Notes under the pieces: model-generated
The model's database searches: none
Told to the model about the DNA's origin: nothing
The model's input: only the letters and a program-made list of their open reading frames with translations
Position numbers and translations under genes: made by a program
Source of the DNA: Bacteroidales bacterium
Lineage (GTDB): Bacteria; Bacteroidota; Bacteroidia; Bacteroidales; UBA932
DNA length: 39,203 nt
Assembly (NCBI GenBank): GCA_017453565.1
Contig: JAFTEQ010000059.1
Location: 1-39,203, forward strand
Reading direction: 5' to 3'
Part shown: in pieces, positions 25,554 through 33,120 of the stretch
How the letters are laid out: the number at the start of each line of letters is the position of its first letter
Numbering within the stretch: the stretch's first letter is position 1

Positions 25554-26255
25554 AATAAAGGAAGCCAGTGTGCAGCGTACGCGATGGTTGCGGGCCAGTT
25601 CCGCATCCGTCGCGCCTTTCGCGCGGGTAATGCCTCCACAGAGATCGATCCCAAGCAGCGGACGCTCCAGTACCGGTTCCAGCAGGTCCAGAAGGGCGGG
25701 CAGCGCCAGGTGGCCCTGGTCCCAGTCGGTCTGGAACCATTCGGGTCCGAGGATGTCGAGATCGAGTGAAAGAAAGAGGGGAAGACCCTCCGGCAGAGCG
25801 GCGTCAAGCGCCTGGGGCGTCGTGCCCTCGGGCAGCATGCCGGGACCTGAGGGACCCAGCGTGACCACGTTCTTCAGTCCGGGCAAGTGGGCGGCGTCGC
25901 GCACCCATCCGCCGCAGCTGAGCAGTTCGCCCCCGAAAGCGGGGGGCTGGCAGTCGCTGTGGTGGTCGAGCAGCAGCAGGGTGAAAGCGGTGCAGGGGAG
26001 ATGGCGCAGACGCAGGGCGCTGAGGTAATGGTAGTCGCCCGTGTCGATCCAGCATAGGGAAGGGTTTACGGACGTGGGACGCAGGGCCTCTGAGAGCCGC
26101 TCCTCCGCTTCCGGCTCACAATAGCCGCAGACGCCGTCCAAGTGCCTGAAATCCAGCCACTCCGGCTTTCCGGGCAGGACGGCTCCGCAGGCAGCAGCTA
26201 CCGCCTCCTTTTCTTCGGAAAAAACCCCGCTGAGATGGACCAGAAACGATTTCAT
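25539..26255 (-). CDS. Arginase/agmatinase-fold (ureohydrolase-like) protein
   Basis: The 238-residue protein shows ureohydrolase metal motifs: DTGDYHY (71-77), LLLDHHSD (94-101) and SLDLDILGP (163-171), with the aspartates and histidines that bind the two manganese ions. It is shorter than typical arginases or agmatinases (about 300 residues), and the usual late glutamate region reads LLGIDLCGG instead. Substrate is unknown: agmatine, formiminoglutamate or another guanidino compound are all possible. The start at 26255 follows a -7 element by six bases. A frame running 71 codons further crosses the divergent gene and is rejected. Confidence 0.75.
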   Translation of the reverse strand: MKSFLVHLSGVFSEEKEAVAAACGAVLPGKPEWLDFRHLDGVCGYCEPEAEERLSEALRPTSVNPSLCWIDTGDYHYLSALRLRHLPCTAFTLLLLDHHSDCQPPAFGGELLSCGGWVRDAAHLPGLKNVVTLGPSGPGMLPEGTTPQALDAALPEGLPLFLSLDLDILGPEWFQTDWDQGHLALPALLDLLEPVLERPLLGIDLCGGITRAKGATDAELARNHRVRCTLASFILERV

Positions 26256-26261
26256 AGCGTG

Positions 26262-26269
26262 CAAATGTA
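26262..26269 (-). promoter_or_regulatory. -7 element of the arginase-like gene
   Basis: TACATTTG on the minus strand ends six bases before the ATG at 26255, predicting an almost leaderless mRNA. It forms a perfect 8-base inverted repeat with 26291-26298. Confidence 0.55.
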
Positions 26270-26290
26270 ACAATTTCGCGAAAAAATCGC

Positions 26291-26298
26291 TACATTTG
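26291..26298 (+). promoter_or_regulatory. -7 element of the 26305 gene and lipoate ligase
   Basis: TACATTTG lies six bases before the ATG at 26305. The expected -33 position (26268-26271) overlaps the opposite strand's -7 box, so the two promoters should compete for polymerase. Confidence 0.55.
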
Positions 26299-26304
26299 CC
26301 TGTT

Positions 26305-26760
26305 ATGGAACATTTTCCGCTCGACCCCAATAAGGTGTACGACTCGATGGACGAGCTCACGCTCGACACCGACCAGGGCCCCCAGACCCTCAAGATGGGG
26401 GTGTGGATCACGGTCGATCCGGTGCGTATCCATAAGCTGATCGTGAAGGACAAAGTCCTGCAGGTCAATCAGTCAGAGGTGCTTGCCCCGCTTGTGAGCA
26501 AACTCCGCCGGGCCGATCCCGACTACTACAAGAAATTCATTGGCCTGAGCCTGGTGATCGACTATCCCGGTTACAGTTCGGGCATCGTGGCCCGCATTCC
26601 CTACGAAAATGATCCCGTGGGCTTCTACAAATGGTGGAGAAAGGGTAAGCACGAAGACAAGGTCTATCTTTCCCTGGGCAACCGGGTGCGGCTTTTCCAG
26701 AAAGTCTCGCTGATGGACCCCAAGATGATTCTCAAGAAAGACCTCGAACTTCTCGCGTAG
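26305..26760 (+). CDS. Hypothetical protein, 151 residues, ahead of lipoate ligase
   Basis: I do not recognise a family. The 151-residue product starts MEHFPLDPNKVYDSMDEL and is mixed alpha/beta, without signal peptide or membrane segment. The C-terminal third is basic (WWRKGKHEDKVYLSLGNRVR...ILKKDLELLA). One cannot see cysteines or an obvious active site. An in-frame TTG at 26296 lies inside the -7 box, so the ATG at 26305 is used. Its TAG is followed immediately by the lipoate ligase ATG with no gap, so the two are expected to be expressed together. A role linked to lipoate or the glycine cleavage system would be guilt by association only. Confidence 0.8.
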   Translation: MEHFPLDPNKVYDSMDELTLDTDQGPQTLKMGVWITVDPVRIHKLIVKDKVLQVNQSEVLAPLVSKLRRADPDYYKKFIGLSLVIDYPGYSSGIVARIPYENDPVGFYKWWRKGKHEDKVYLSLGNRVRLFQKVSLMDPKMILKKDLELLA

Positions 26761-27471
26761 ATGGAGCACATCCTCCTCCCGGACCGGAAAGAACGCCCGC
26801 TCGTCTTTTATCTGGCGATGGAAGAATACGTCGCGCAGCGTTTCGGCTCGGGTTTTTTTACCTGGAGCGTTGCACCCACCGTCATCTTCGGGCGCAATCA
26901 GGACATGGAAGCGGAGGTCAACCTGCCTTACTGCCGTGAAAACGGTATCGCGCTGGTACGCCGCAAGAGCGGCGGCGGCTGCGTCTATGCCGACCGGGGC
27001 AATCTGATGCTCTCCTGCGTCACGCCCGGGACCGGGGTAGAGGCCGCTTTCGCCGCGTACCTGGAGCGTTTCGCCGGGGTGCTGCGTGCCGCCGGCTTCG
27101 ATGCGGTTTCCACGGCGCACAATGATATATTGGTAAGGGGACGCAAGGTTTCGGGCGGAGCCTGTCTGGTCCGCAGCGGCGCCTGCATCGTACACGGAAC
27201 CCTGCTCTGTAACGTAGATTTGGAGCGGATGGAGCGCGCCATCACCCCTTCCCAGGAAAAACTTGCCGCCAAGGGCATCCGCTCGGTGCGTCAGCGGGTG
27301 GTGAACCTCTGTTCGGGTACGGACGCCCCCACGCAGGAGCAGTTGGCCGTGCGCCTTGCCGCCGCTTTCACGGATGGGCAGCGGCTTCTTGACGCCGCCG
27401 ATCTGCGTCGGATTGCGGAAATAGAGAAAAGCTATCTCGATCCGGCTTTTTTGTTTGGTAAACTCCGCTGA
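26761..27471 (+). CDS. Lipoate-protein ligase-like protein
   Basis: The 236-residue protein of the LplA/LipB/biotin-ligase fold has the lipoate-binding motif VRRKSGGGCVYADRGNL (66-82) and the lysine segment NDILVRGRKVSGGA (121-134), with Lys129 in the position of the LplA catalytic lysine. Family members attach lipoate or octanoate to carrier lysines. It is shorter than E. coli LplA (338 residues) and lacks the C-terminal accessory domain, so it could be an octanoyl/lipoyl transferase or an H-protein-specific ligase. It sits just before gcvT-gcvH, and GcvH is the obvious acceptor (inference). Confidence 0.85.
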   Translation: MEHILLPDRKERPLVFYLAMEEYVAQRFGSGFFTWSVAPTVIFGRNQDMEAEVNLPYCRENGIALVRRKSGGGCVYADRGNLMLSCVTPGTGVEAAFAAYLERFAGVLRAAGFDAVSTAHNDILVRGRKVSGGACLVRSGACIVHGTLLCNVDLERMERAITPSQEKLAAKGIRSVRQRVVNLCSGTDAPTQEQLAVRLAAAFTDGQRLLDAADLRRIAEIEKSYLDPAFLFGKLR

Positions 27472-27485
27472 AAAGCGTACCTTTG
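27454..27485 (+). promoter_or_regulatory. Promoter of the glycine cleavage operon
   Basis: TTTG (27454-27457), a 20-base spacer and TACCTTTG (27478-27485). The -33 element lies inside the end of the lipoate-ligase gene. Only nine bases separate the -7 box from the gcvT ATG, so there is no room for a glycine riboswitch. Confidence 0.7.
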
Positions 27486-27494
27486 ATAACTACT

Positions 27495-28598
27495 ATGGAA
27501 GATGTTCTCAAAAAAACCTGCCTCTATGACGCTCACGTGGCGCTGGGGGCGAAAATGAGCCCCTTCGCGGGCTATATGATGCCCATTCAGTACAGCGGCA
27601 TTGTGGAAGAACACAACGCCGTGCGCCATGCCGCCGGACTCTTCGACGTCTCGCACATGGGTGAGGTGTTTGTAGACGGGCCGGACGCGGAAGCCTTTGT
27701 GAACCATATCTTTACAAACGACGTTCGGGGGATGGAACCCGGCAAGGTCCTCTACGGCATGATGCTTTACCCCCACGGGGGCGTGGTGGACGACCTGCTG
27801 GTGTACCGCCTCTTCGCCCCAGACTCCTACCTGCTGGTGGTGAACGCCGCTAATATTGAAAAGGACGACGAATGGATCCGTGCGCAAGCCGCCGGCTACA
27901 ACGTGCGCATAAACAACGCTTCCGAGGCCTGGGGCCAGCTGGCCCTGCAGGGGCCCGATTCGGAGCGCATCGTGCTGGAGACCCTGGGCCTGAAGGAGGC
28001 ATCGGCCCTTGGTTTTTACGAATTCGTCGATACCGAGTGGGAAGGGGAGCGCCTCATCCTGAGCCGCACGGGTTACACGGGAGAGGACGGATTCGAACTT
28101 TACACTTCGCCCGCCGCCACCTGCGCCCTCTGGTCGCGTCTGCTCGCCGCCGGGGTGCTGCCCTGCGGCCTTGGCTGCCGCGATACCCTCCGCTTCGAAG
28201 CGGGCCTGCCGCTCTACGGCGATGAACTCTCCGAGGAGATTTCGCCCGTGATGGCCGGCCTTTCCATGTTCTGCAAGCTCGATAAGCCGGAATTCATCGG
28301 CCGGGAAGCCCTGGTCGAGCAAAAGGCGAACGGCACGGCGCGTAAGCTCATTGGCCTTGAAATCCACGACCGCGCCATCCCGCGGGCGGGCTATCCCGTG
28401 CTTACGCCCGAAGGTGGGGAAGTGGGGGTGGTGACCACGGGCTACCACTCTATCTCGCTCGACAAGAGCATCTGTTTCGCCCTGGTAGACAGCGCCTTTG
28501 CCGCACTGGGCACGCCTCTCTGCGTGCAGGTGCGCAAGCATGTTTTCCCCGGCGAGGTGGTAAAGAAAAGATTCTATCAAACCAATTATAAGAAATGA
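27495..28598 (+). CDS. gcvT: Glycine cleavage system T-protein (aminomethyltransferase)
   Basis: The 367-residue enzyme takes the aminomethyl group from lipoyl-GcvH and makes 5,10-methylene-THF plus ammonia. It opens with KTCLYDAHVALGAKMSPFAGY and includes GLFDVSHMGEV, RTGYTGEDGFELY and GLGCRDTLRFEAGLPLYG, all standard for GcvT. The ATG at 27495 follows the promoter; a TTG at 27483 lies in the -7 box. It overlaps gcvH by four bases (ATGA). Confidence 0.96.
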   Translation: MEDVLKKTCLYDAHVALGAKMSPFAGYMMPIQYSGIVEEHNAVRHAAGLFDVSHMGEVFVDGPDAEAFVNHIFTNDVRGMEPGKVLYGMMLYPHGGVVDDLLVYRLFAPDSYLLVVNAANIEKDDEWIRAQAAGYNVRINNASEAWGQLALQGPDSERIVLETLGLKEASALGFYEFVDTEWEGERLILSRTGYTGEDGFELYTSPAATCALWSRLLAAGVLPCGLGCRDTLRFEAGLPLYGDELSEEISPVMAGLSMFCKLDKPEFIGREALVEQKANGTARKLIGLEIHDRAIPRAGYPVLTPEGGEVGVVTTGYHSISLDKSICFALVDSAFAALGTPLCVQVRKHVFPGEVVKKRFYQTNYKK

Positions 28599-28972
28599 GC
28601 AATATCAAGGAAGGACTCCGCTACAGCGAGTCGCATGAGTGGGTCTGGGTGGACGGCAAAGTGGCCGTCATCGGCGTGTCCGATTTCGCCCAGGCGGAAA
28701 TGGGGGACATCACCTATGTGGATCTGCCCGACGAGGGCGACAGCCTTGCCGCCGGCGACGATTTCGGCGCCCTGGAGAGTGTGAAGGCGTCGAGCGAACT
28801 CTATTCGCCGGTGTCGGGTACCGTGGTGGCCGTGAACGAGGCCCTCGCCGACCAACCCGAAAAGGTGAACGAAGATCCCTATGGGAGCTGGATCATCAAG
28901 GTGGAGATGAGCGATCCGTCCGAACTGGACGCCCTTCTTTCTCCGCAGGCCTACGCCGAAATCGCCAAATAG
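28595..28972 (+). CDS. gcvH: Glycine cleavage system H-protein
   Basis: The 125-residue lipoyl carrier shuttles the aminomethyl intermediate between P-, T- and L-proteins. The lipoylated lysine is Lys64 in ESVKASSELYSPVSG. SHEWVWVDG and VGVSDFAQ-like strands near the N-terminus are typical. Full length. It is translationally coupled to gcvT and lies seven bases before gcvPA. Confidence 0.97.
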   Translation: MSNIKEGLRYSESHEWVWVDGKVAVIGVSDFAQAEMGDITYVDLPDEGDSLAAGDDFGALESVKASSELYSPVSGTVVAVNEALADQPEKVNEDPYGSWIIKVEMSDPSELDALLSPQAYAEIAK

Positions 28973-28979
28973 CACGTCT

Positions 28980-30287
28980 ATGGCTTCCTTTGCCTGGTTT
29001 CCCCACACGGATGAAGACATCCGGGTGATGTTGGAGCGTATTGGGGTGGAGAACCTCGATGCGCTCTTTGACGATATTCCGGAGGCCTTCCGTCACAAGG
29101 GCGGCTTCGACCTGGAGCCGGCCCTGAGCGAGCAGCAGCTGCGCGCGCAGCTGGAGGCCCTGGGGGCGGAGAACGCTCGCCTGAAGGTTTTCGTGGGCGC
29201 CGGCGCCTACGACCACTACACCCCGGCGGTCATTCCTGCCCTGGCCGCCCGCTCCGAATTCCTCACGGCCTATACGCCCTATCAGTGTGAAATCTCCCAG
29301 GGGACGCTCCGTTATATCTTTGAGTATCAGAGTATGATCTGCGCCCTCACGGGGATGGACGTGAGCAACGCCTCCATGTACGACGGTCCCACCGCCGCGG
29401 CCGAAGCCGTGCGGATGTGCGTGGCAAGCACGCGCAAGCGTAATTCGGTGCTGGTTTCCTCGGCCCTGCTGCCGCAGGTGATCGAGGTCATCGAGACCTA
29501 CGCCCGTTATTCCGGCATCAATGTGGTGGTGTCCGACTCCGTACTCGAGGACGTCTGCGAAGGGGTGCTCGACCTTGCCGGAGTCGTGGTCCCCTCCATC
29601 AACCGCTACGGAGTCATCTGCGACTACACGGGTCTTGCCGAAGAGGTGCACGCTCAGGGGGCCCTGCTTGCGATGTACTGCGACCCCTCAGCCCTCGCCG
29701 TGGTGAAATCGCCCGCCGAATGGGGGGCAGACATCGCTGTGGGTGACGGCCAGAGCCTGGGCATTCCGCTCAGTTGCGGAGGTCCTTATCTAGGCTTCAT
29801 GGCCTGCCGTCAGGAGTATATGAGAAAGCTGCCCGGCCGCATCGTGGGGGAGACCTCCGATGCCCAGGGCCGTCGCGCCTATGTGCTTACCCTTCAGGCG
29901 CGAGAGCAGCATATCCGCCGGGAGAAGGCCACCTCGAACATCTGTTCCAACGAATCGCTTATGGCGCTCTGGGTCACCATCTACCTTTCGCTGATGGGTC
30001 CGGAAGGCCTGCGGCGCGTGAACCGCCTGAGTTCGGAGGGCGCGCACTATCTGTATGAGCGCCTGCTCGCCACGGGCAAGTTCGAAGCCGTGTTCCCCGA
30101 CCAGCCCTTCCTGAAGGAATTCGTGCTCCGTCCGCTGGTGGACGTGCGGCGTCTGCAGGAGCGGCTCTATGCGGCCGGCTTCTTCGCGGCCCTGGCCACC
30201 GAAGAGGGTTATGTGTCATTCTGCGTCACAGAGAAGCGCACGCGCGCCGAAATCGACGCTCTTGTAAAAGCCCTGGAGGAGCTCTGA
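28980..30287 (+). CDS. gcvPA: Glycine dehydrogenase (decarboxylating) subunit 1
   Basis: The 435-residue alpha subunit of the split P-protein has the family patterns FVGAGAYDHYTPAVI, TAYTPYQCEISQGTLRYIFEYQ and SNASMYDGPTAAAEA. With GcvPB it decarboxylates glycine and loads the aminomethyl group on GcvH. This subunit lacks the PLP lysine, as expected. Two bases separate its stop from gcvPB. It carries GREYMRK-like and NICSNESL segments typical of the C-terminal half. Confidence 0.96.
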   Translation: MASFAWFPHTDEDIRVMLERIGVENLDALFDDIPEAFRHKGGFDLEPALSEQQLRAQLEALGAENARLKVFVGAGAYDHYTPAVIPALAARSEFLTAYTPYQCEISQGTLRYIFEYQSMICALTGMDVSNASMYDGPTAAAEAVRMCVASTRKRNSVLVSSALLPQVIEVIETYARYSGINVVVSDSVLEDVCEGVLDLAGVVVPSINRYGVICDYTGLAEEVHAQGALLAMYCDPSALAVVKSPAEWGADIAVGDGQSLGIPLSCGGPYLGFMACRQEYMRKLPGRIVGETSDAQGRRAYVLTLQAREQHIRREKATSNICSNESLMALWVTIYLSLMGPEGLRRVNRLSSEGAHYLYERLLATGKFEAVFPDQPFLKEFVLRPLVDVRRLQERLYAAGFFAALATEEGYVSFCVTEKRTRAEIDALVKALEEL

Positions 30288-30289
30288 CC

Positions 30290-31762
30290 ATGAAGTACTA
30301 CGACAAACTCGTTTTTGAACTGTCCAAGCCCGGCCGCTGCGGTTTTTCCCTGCCGGAGCATGTGGTGGAAGGCTATGCGCCCGAACTGCCGGAACGTGTG
30401 AGACGCACCGAGGCGCCCGCCCTTCCTGAAGTGAGCGAAGTGGATGTGGTGCGGCACTATACCAATCTTTCCCAGATGAATTTCGGGGTGGATACGGGTT
30501 TCTATCCGCTGGGCAGCTGCACCATGAAATATAACCCCAAGATCGATGAGGAAATGGCGGCCCTGCCTGCTTTCCAGGAGGTTCATCCGCTGCAGGACCC
30601 GGCCACCATGCAGGGAACGCTCCGCGTCTGCTACGAGACGGAGCGGGCGCTTGCGGCCCTCACGGGGATGAAGCATTTTACCTTTGCCCCCTGCGCTGGA
30701 GCGCACGGGGAACTCACCGGTCTCATGGTCATGCGCCGTTACCATGCCCTGAGGGGCGATACGGCCCGTACCAAGGTGATTGTGCCCGACAGCGCGCACG
30801 GTACCAATCCGGCGAGCGCCGCGGTGTGCGGCCTCGAGGTCGTGGTGGTGAAGAGCCGCCCCGACGGCCTGGTGGACGTGGACGCCCTGCGCCCGCTCCT
30901 GGGTCCGGACATCGCCGGCATGATGATGACCAATCCCAACACGCTCGGCCTTTTCGAGCGTGAGATTGGCGAAATCGCCGCCCTGGTGCACGCCTGCGGC
31001 GGACTCATGTATTACGACGGAGCCAATATGAACCCGCTCCTGGGCGTTGCCCGGCCGGGTGACATGGGTTTCGATGTGATGCACCTGAACTTGCACAAGA
31101 GTTTCTCCACGCCCCATGGTGGCGGCGGTCCGGGCAGCGGCCCGGTGGGGGTGCGCGAAGGTCTGGAAGAGCTTCTGCCGCGTCCCCGCATCGTACGCAG
31201 GGAAGACGGTCATTTCGACCTGCTGTCCGAGCCTTCCGAGGCATCGGCCGGCCGGGTTTCCGCGTTCCTGGGAAATCTGGGTGTGGTGCTGCGCGCCTAC
31301 GCTTACATCCGCCTGCTCGGTCGCGAGCATGTTGGGGAAGTGGGCCGTTATGCCACCCTTTCCGCCAACTACATCAAGGAAGCGCTCAAGGACTGCTACA
31401 AACTGCCCATTCCAGGGCTGTGCAAGCACGAATTCGTGTTCGACGGCCTTATCAACGACGGTGCGCGGGAAGGCGTTCCGGGAGCGACCACGCTCGACGT
31501 GGCCAAGCGCCTGCTCGATTTCGGCTTCCATGCGCCCACCATCTATTTCCCCCTGCTCTTCCATCAGGCCATCATGATTGAGCCCACTGAGACCGAGTCG
31601 CTTGAAACGCTCGACGCCTTCATCGCCGTGATGCGGCAGATTGCCGAAGAAGCGGCGCGCGATCCGCAGCTGCTGCACGATGCGCCCCATACTGCGCCTA
31701 TCGGCCGGCCCGACGAGACCCTGGCGGCCCGTCAGCCGGTGCTTCGTTATGCAAAAGGCTGA
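30290..31762 (+). CDS. gcvPB: Glycine dehydrogenase (decarboxylating) subunit 2
   Basis: The 490-residue PLP-bearing subunit contains YPLGSCTMKYNPK (73-84), DSAHGTNPASAA (167-178), YYDGANMNPLLG and the PLP lysine in LHKSFSTPHGGGGPG (Lys270). Length is normal for the separate beta subunit. The split P-protein (gcvPA plus gcvPB) contrasts with the single fused GcvP of about 950 residues in many other bacteria. Five bases separate its stop from lpdA. Confidence 0.97.
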   Translation: MKYYDKLVFELSKPGRCGFSLPEHVVEGYAPELPERVRRTEAPALPEVSEVDVVRHYTNLSQMNFGVDTGFYPLGSCTMKYNPKIDEEMAALPAFQEVHPLQDPATMQGTLRVCYETERALAALTGMKHFTFAPCAGAHGELTGLMVMRRYHALRGDTARTKVIVPDSAHGTNPASAAVCGLEVVVVKSRPDGLVDVDALRPLLGPDIAGMMMTNPNTLGLFEREIGEIAALVHACGGLMYYDGANMNPLLGVARPGDMGFDVMHLNLHKSFSTPHGGGGPGSGPVGVREGLEELLPRPRIVRREDGHFDLLSEPSEASAGRVSAFLGNLGVVLRAYAYIRLLGREHVGEVGRYATLSANYIKEALKDCYKLPIPGLCKHEFVFDGLINDGAREGVPGATTLDVAKRLLDFGFHAPTIYFPLLFHQAIMIEPTETESLETLDAFIAVMRQIAEEAARDPQLLHDAPHTAPIGRPDETLAARQPVLRYAKG

Positions 31763-31767
31763 AGCCC

Positions 31768-33120
31768 ATGAAACTGATTATCATTGGTGCGGGACCGGGC
31801 GGTTATGAGACCGCCGTGGAAGCGGCGCGCAGAGGCATTGAGGTGGTGCTCATCTCGGACGGTCCGCTGGGCGGAACCTGCTTGAACGAAGGCTGTATCC
31901 CCACAAAAACGCTTTTGCACGCTGCTGAGCAGTTGCCGGAAGGGGAAACGCCCGCCGACGCGGCCCTTGCGACGGCCCAGAAACACAAGCGGGCCGTGGT
32001 GGAGCAGCTCCGAGGCGGGATCGCTTTGCTGCTGGGGAACAAACTCATCACCCTGGTGGAAGGGCACGCCTCTTTTGCCGGTCCGCACTGCGTGACGGTT
32101 CCAGGTCCGGAAGGGGAGCGCCGTTTCGAGGGTGACGCCATCCTGGTAGCGGTGGGTTCCGTGAGCGCATCACTGCCCATCCCCGGCGCGGACCTGCCCG
32201 GAGTGCTGTCTTCCAGGGAAATCCTTGAGCTGGAGCGGGTTCCGAGGTCGCTCTGCATCATCGGAGGTGGGGTGATCGGACTCGAATTCGCTTCACTCTA
32301 CCGATCTTTTGGCGCCGAAGTGACGGTGCTGGAATATGCGCCGTCCCTTTTGCCCCGGTTCGATACCGACCTGAGCAAGCGCCTCCGGCAGGCCCTTGTG
32401 CGCCGCGGGATCGCCGTGGAGACCTCGGCCCGGGTGGAAGCCATTGATGGTGGAGACGCTTTCTCGGTCCGCTTCAGCGATAAGTCCTGTGCTGAGCGCA
32501 GCGTGGCAGCGGAATGCGTGCTCATGGCCGTGGGGCGGAGGGCAGCGCTCTCGTCGCTCAATTTCGAGGCCATCGGGATCGAGTGCTCGCCGCGCGGCGT
32601 CGTGGTGGACGATAATTTCGAAACTTCCGTGCCGGGCGTGTACGCCGTGGGCGACGTGACGGGCCGGATGATGCTGGCGCATGAAGCCTCCGCTCAGGGC
32701 CTTCGGGCGCTGAACCACATCTGTCTTTGCGCAGATGGCGGCAGCGGCGTTCCCGACGACGGGCTCGACTTCTCCATCATCCCGGCGGCGGTGTTCACTA
32801 CGCCCGAACTGGCCTGCGTGGGCCTTTCAGAAGAGGATTGCAAGGCCTCCGGACAGGAGTTCCGCGCCCTCAAGGCTTTCTACCGCGCCAACGGGAAAGC
32901 CATGAGTATGGATGCCGGCGACGGATACTGCAAAGTGCTGGCAGACCCCGTCTCCGGCCGGATCCTGGGGGCGCACATCCTGGGCGCGCACGCTTCCGAC
33001 CTCATCCACGAGGCGGCAGCGCTCATGCAGTTCGGCGTGGACGCCAAACGGGCTGGGAGCCTTATCCATGCGCATCCTACGCTTTCGGAAGTGCTCCAGG
33101 CCGCCCTGCGGAGTTTCTAG
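31768..33120 (+). CDS. lpdA: Dihydrolipoyl dehydrogenase (L-protein)
   Basis: The 450-residue flavoenzyme reoxidises dihydrolipoyl-GcvH with NAD+. It has the FAD site IIIGAGPGGYETA, the redox disulfide in GGTCLNEGCIPTKT (Cys38, Cys43), the NAD site IIGGGVIGLEFASLY, YAVGDVTGRMMLAHEA, and the C-terminal His-Glu pair in HAHPTLSE (His436, Glu441). Its place at the end of the gcv operon indicates that it serves glycine cleavage. Its stop interlocks with the convergent trmO stop (CTAG). Confidence 0.96.
   Translation: MKLIIIGAGPGGYETAVEAARRGIEVVLISDGPLGGTCLNEGCIPTKTLLHAAEQLPEGETPADAALATAQKHKRAVVEQLRGGIALLLGNKLITLVEGHASFAGPHCVTVPGPEGERRFEGDAILVAVGSVSASLPIPGADLPGVLSSREILELERVPRSLCIIGGGVIGLEFASLYRSFGAEVTVLEYAPSLLPRFDTDLSKRLRQALVRRGIAVETSARVEAIDGGDAFSVRFSDKSCAERSVAAECVLMAVGRRAALSSLNFEAIGIECSPRGVVVDDNFETSVPGVYAVGDVTGRMMLAHEASAQGLRALNHICLCADGGSGVPDDGLDFSIIPAAVFTTPELACVGLSEEDCKASGQEFRALKAFYRANGKAMSMDAGDGYCKVLADPVSGRILGAHILGAHASDLIHEAAALMQFGVDAKRAGSLIHAHPTLSEVLQAALRSF

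Noticed and set aside
27472-27494. Possible glycine riboswitch before gcvT
   Set aside because: Only 23 bases separate the genes and nine follow the -7 box; an aptamer needs about 90 or more bases.
30209-31690. 493-codon minus-strand open frame opposite gcvPB
   Set aside because: The plus strand encodes an unmistakable glycine dehydrogenase subunit inside a complete gcv operon.
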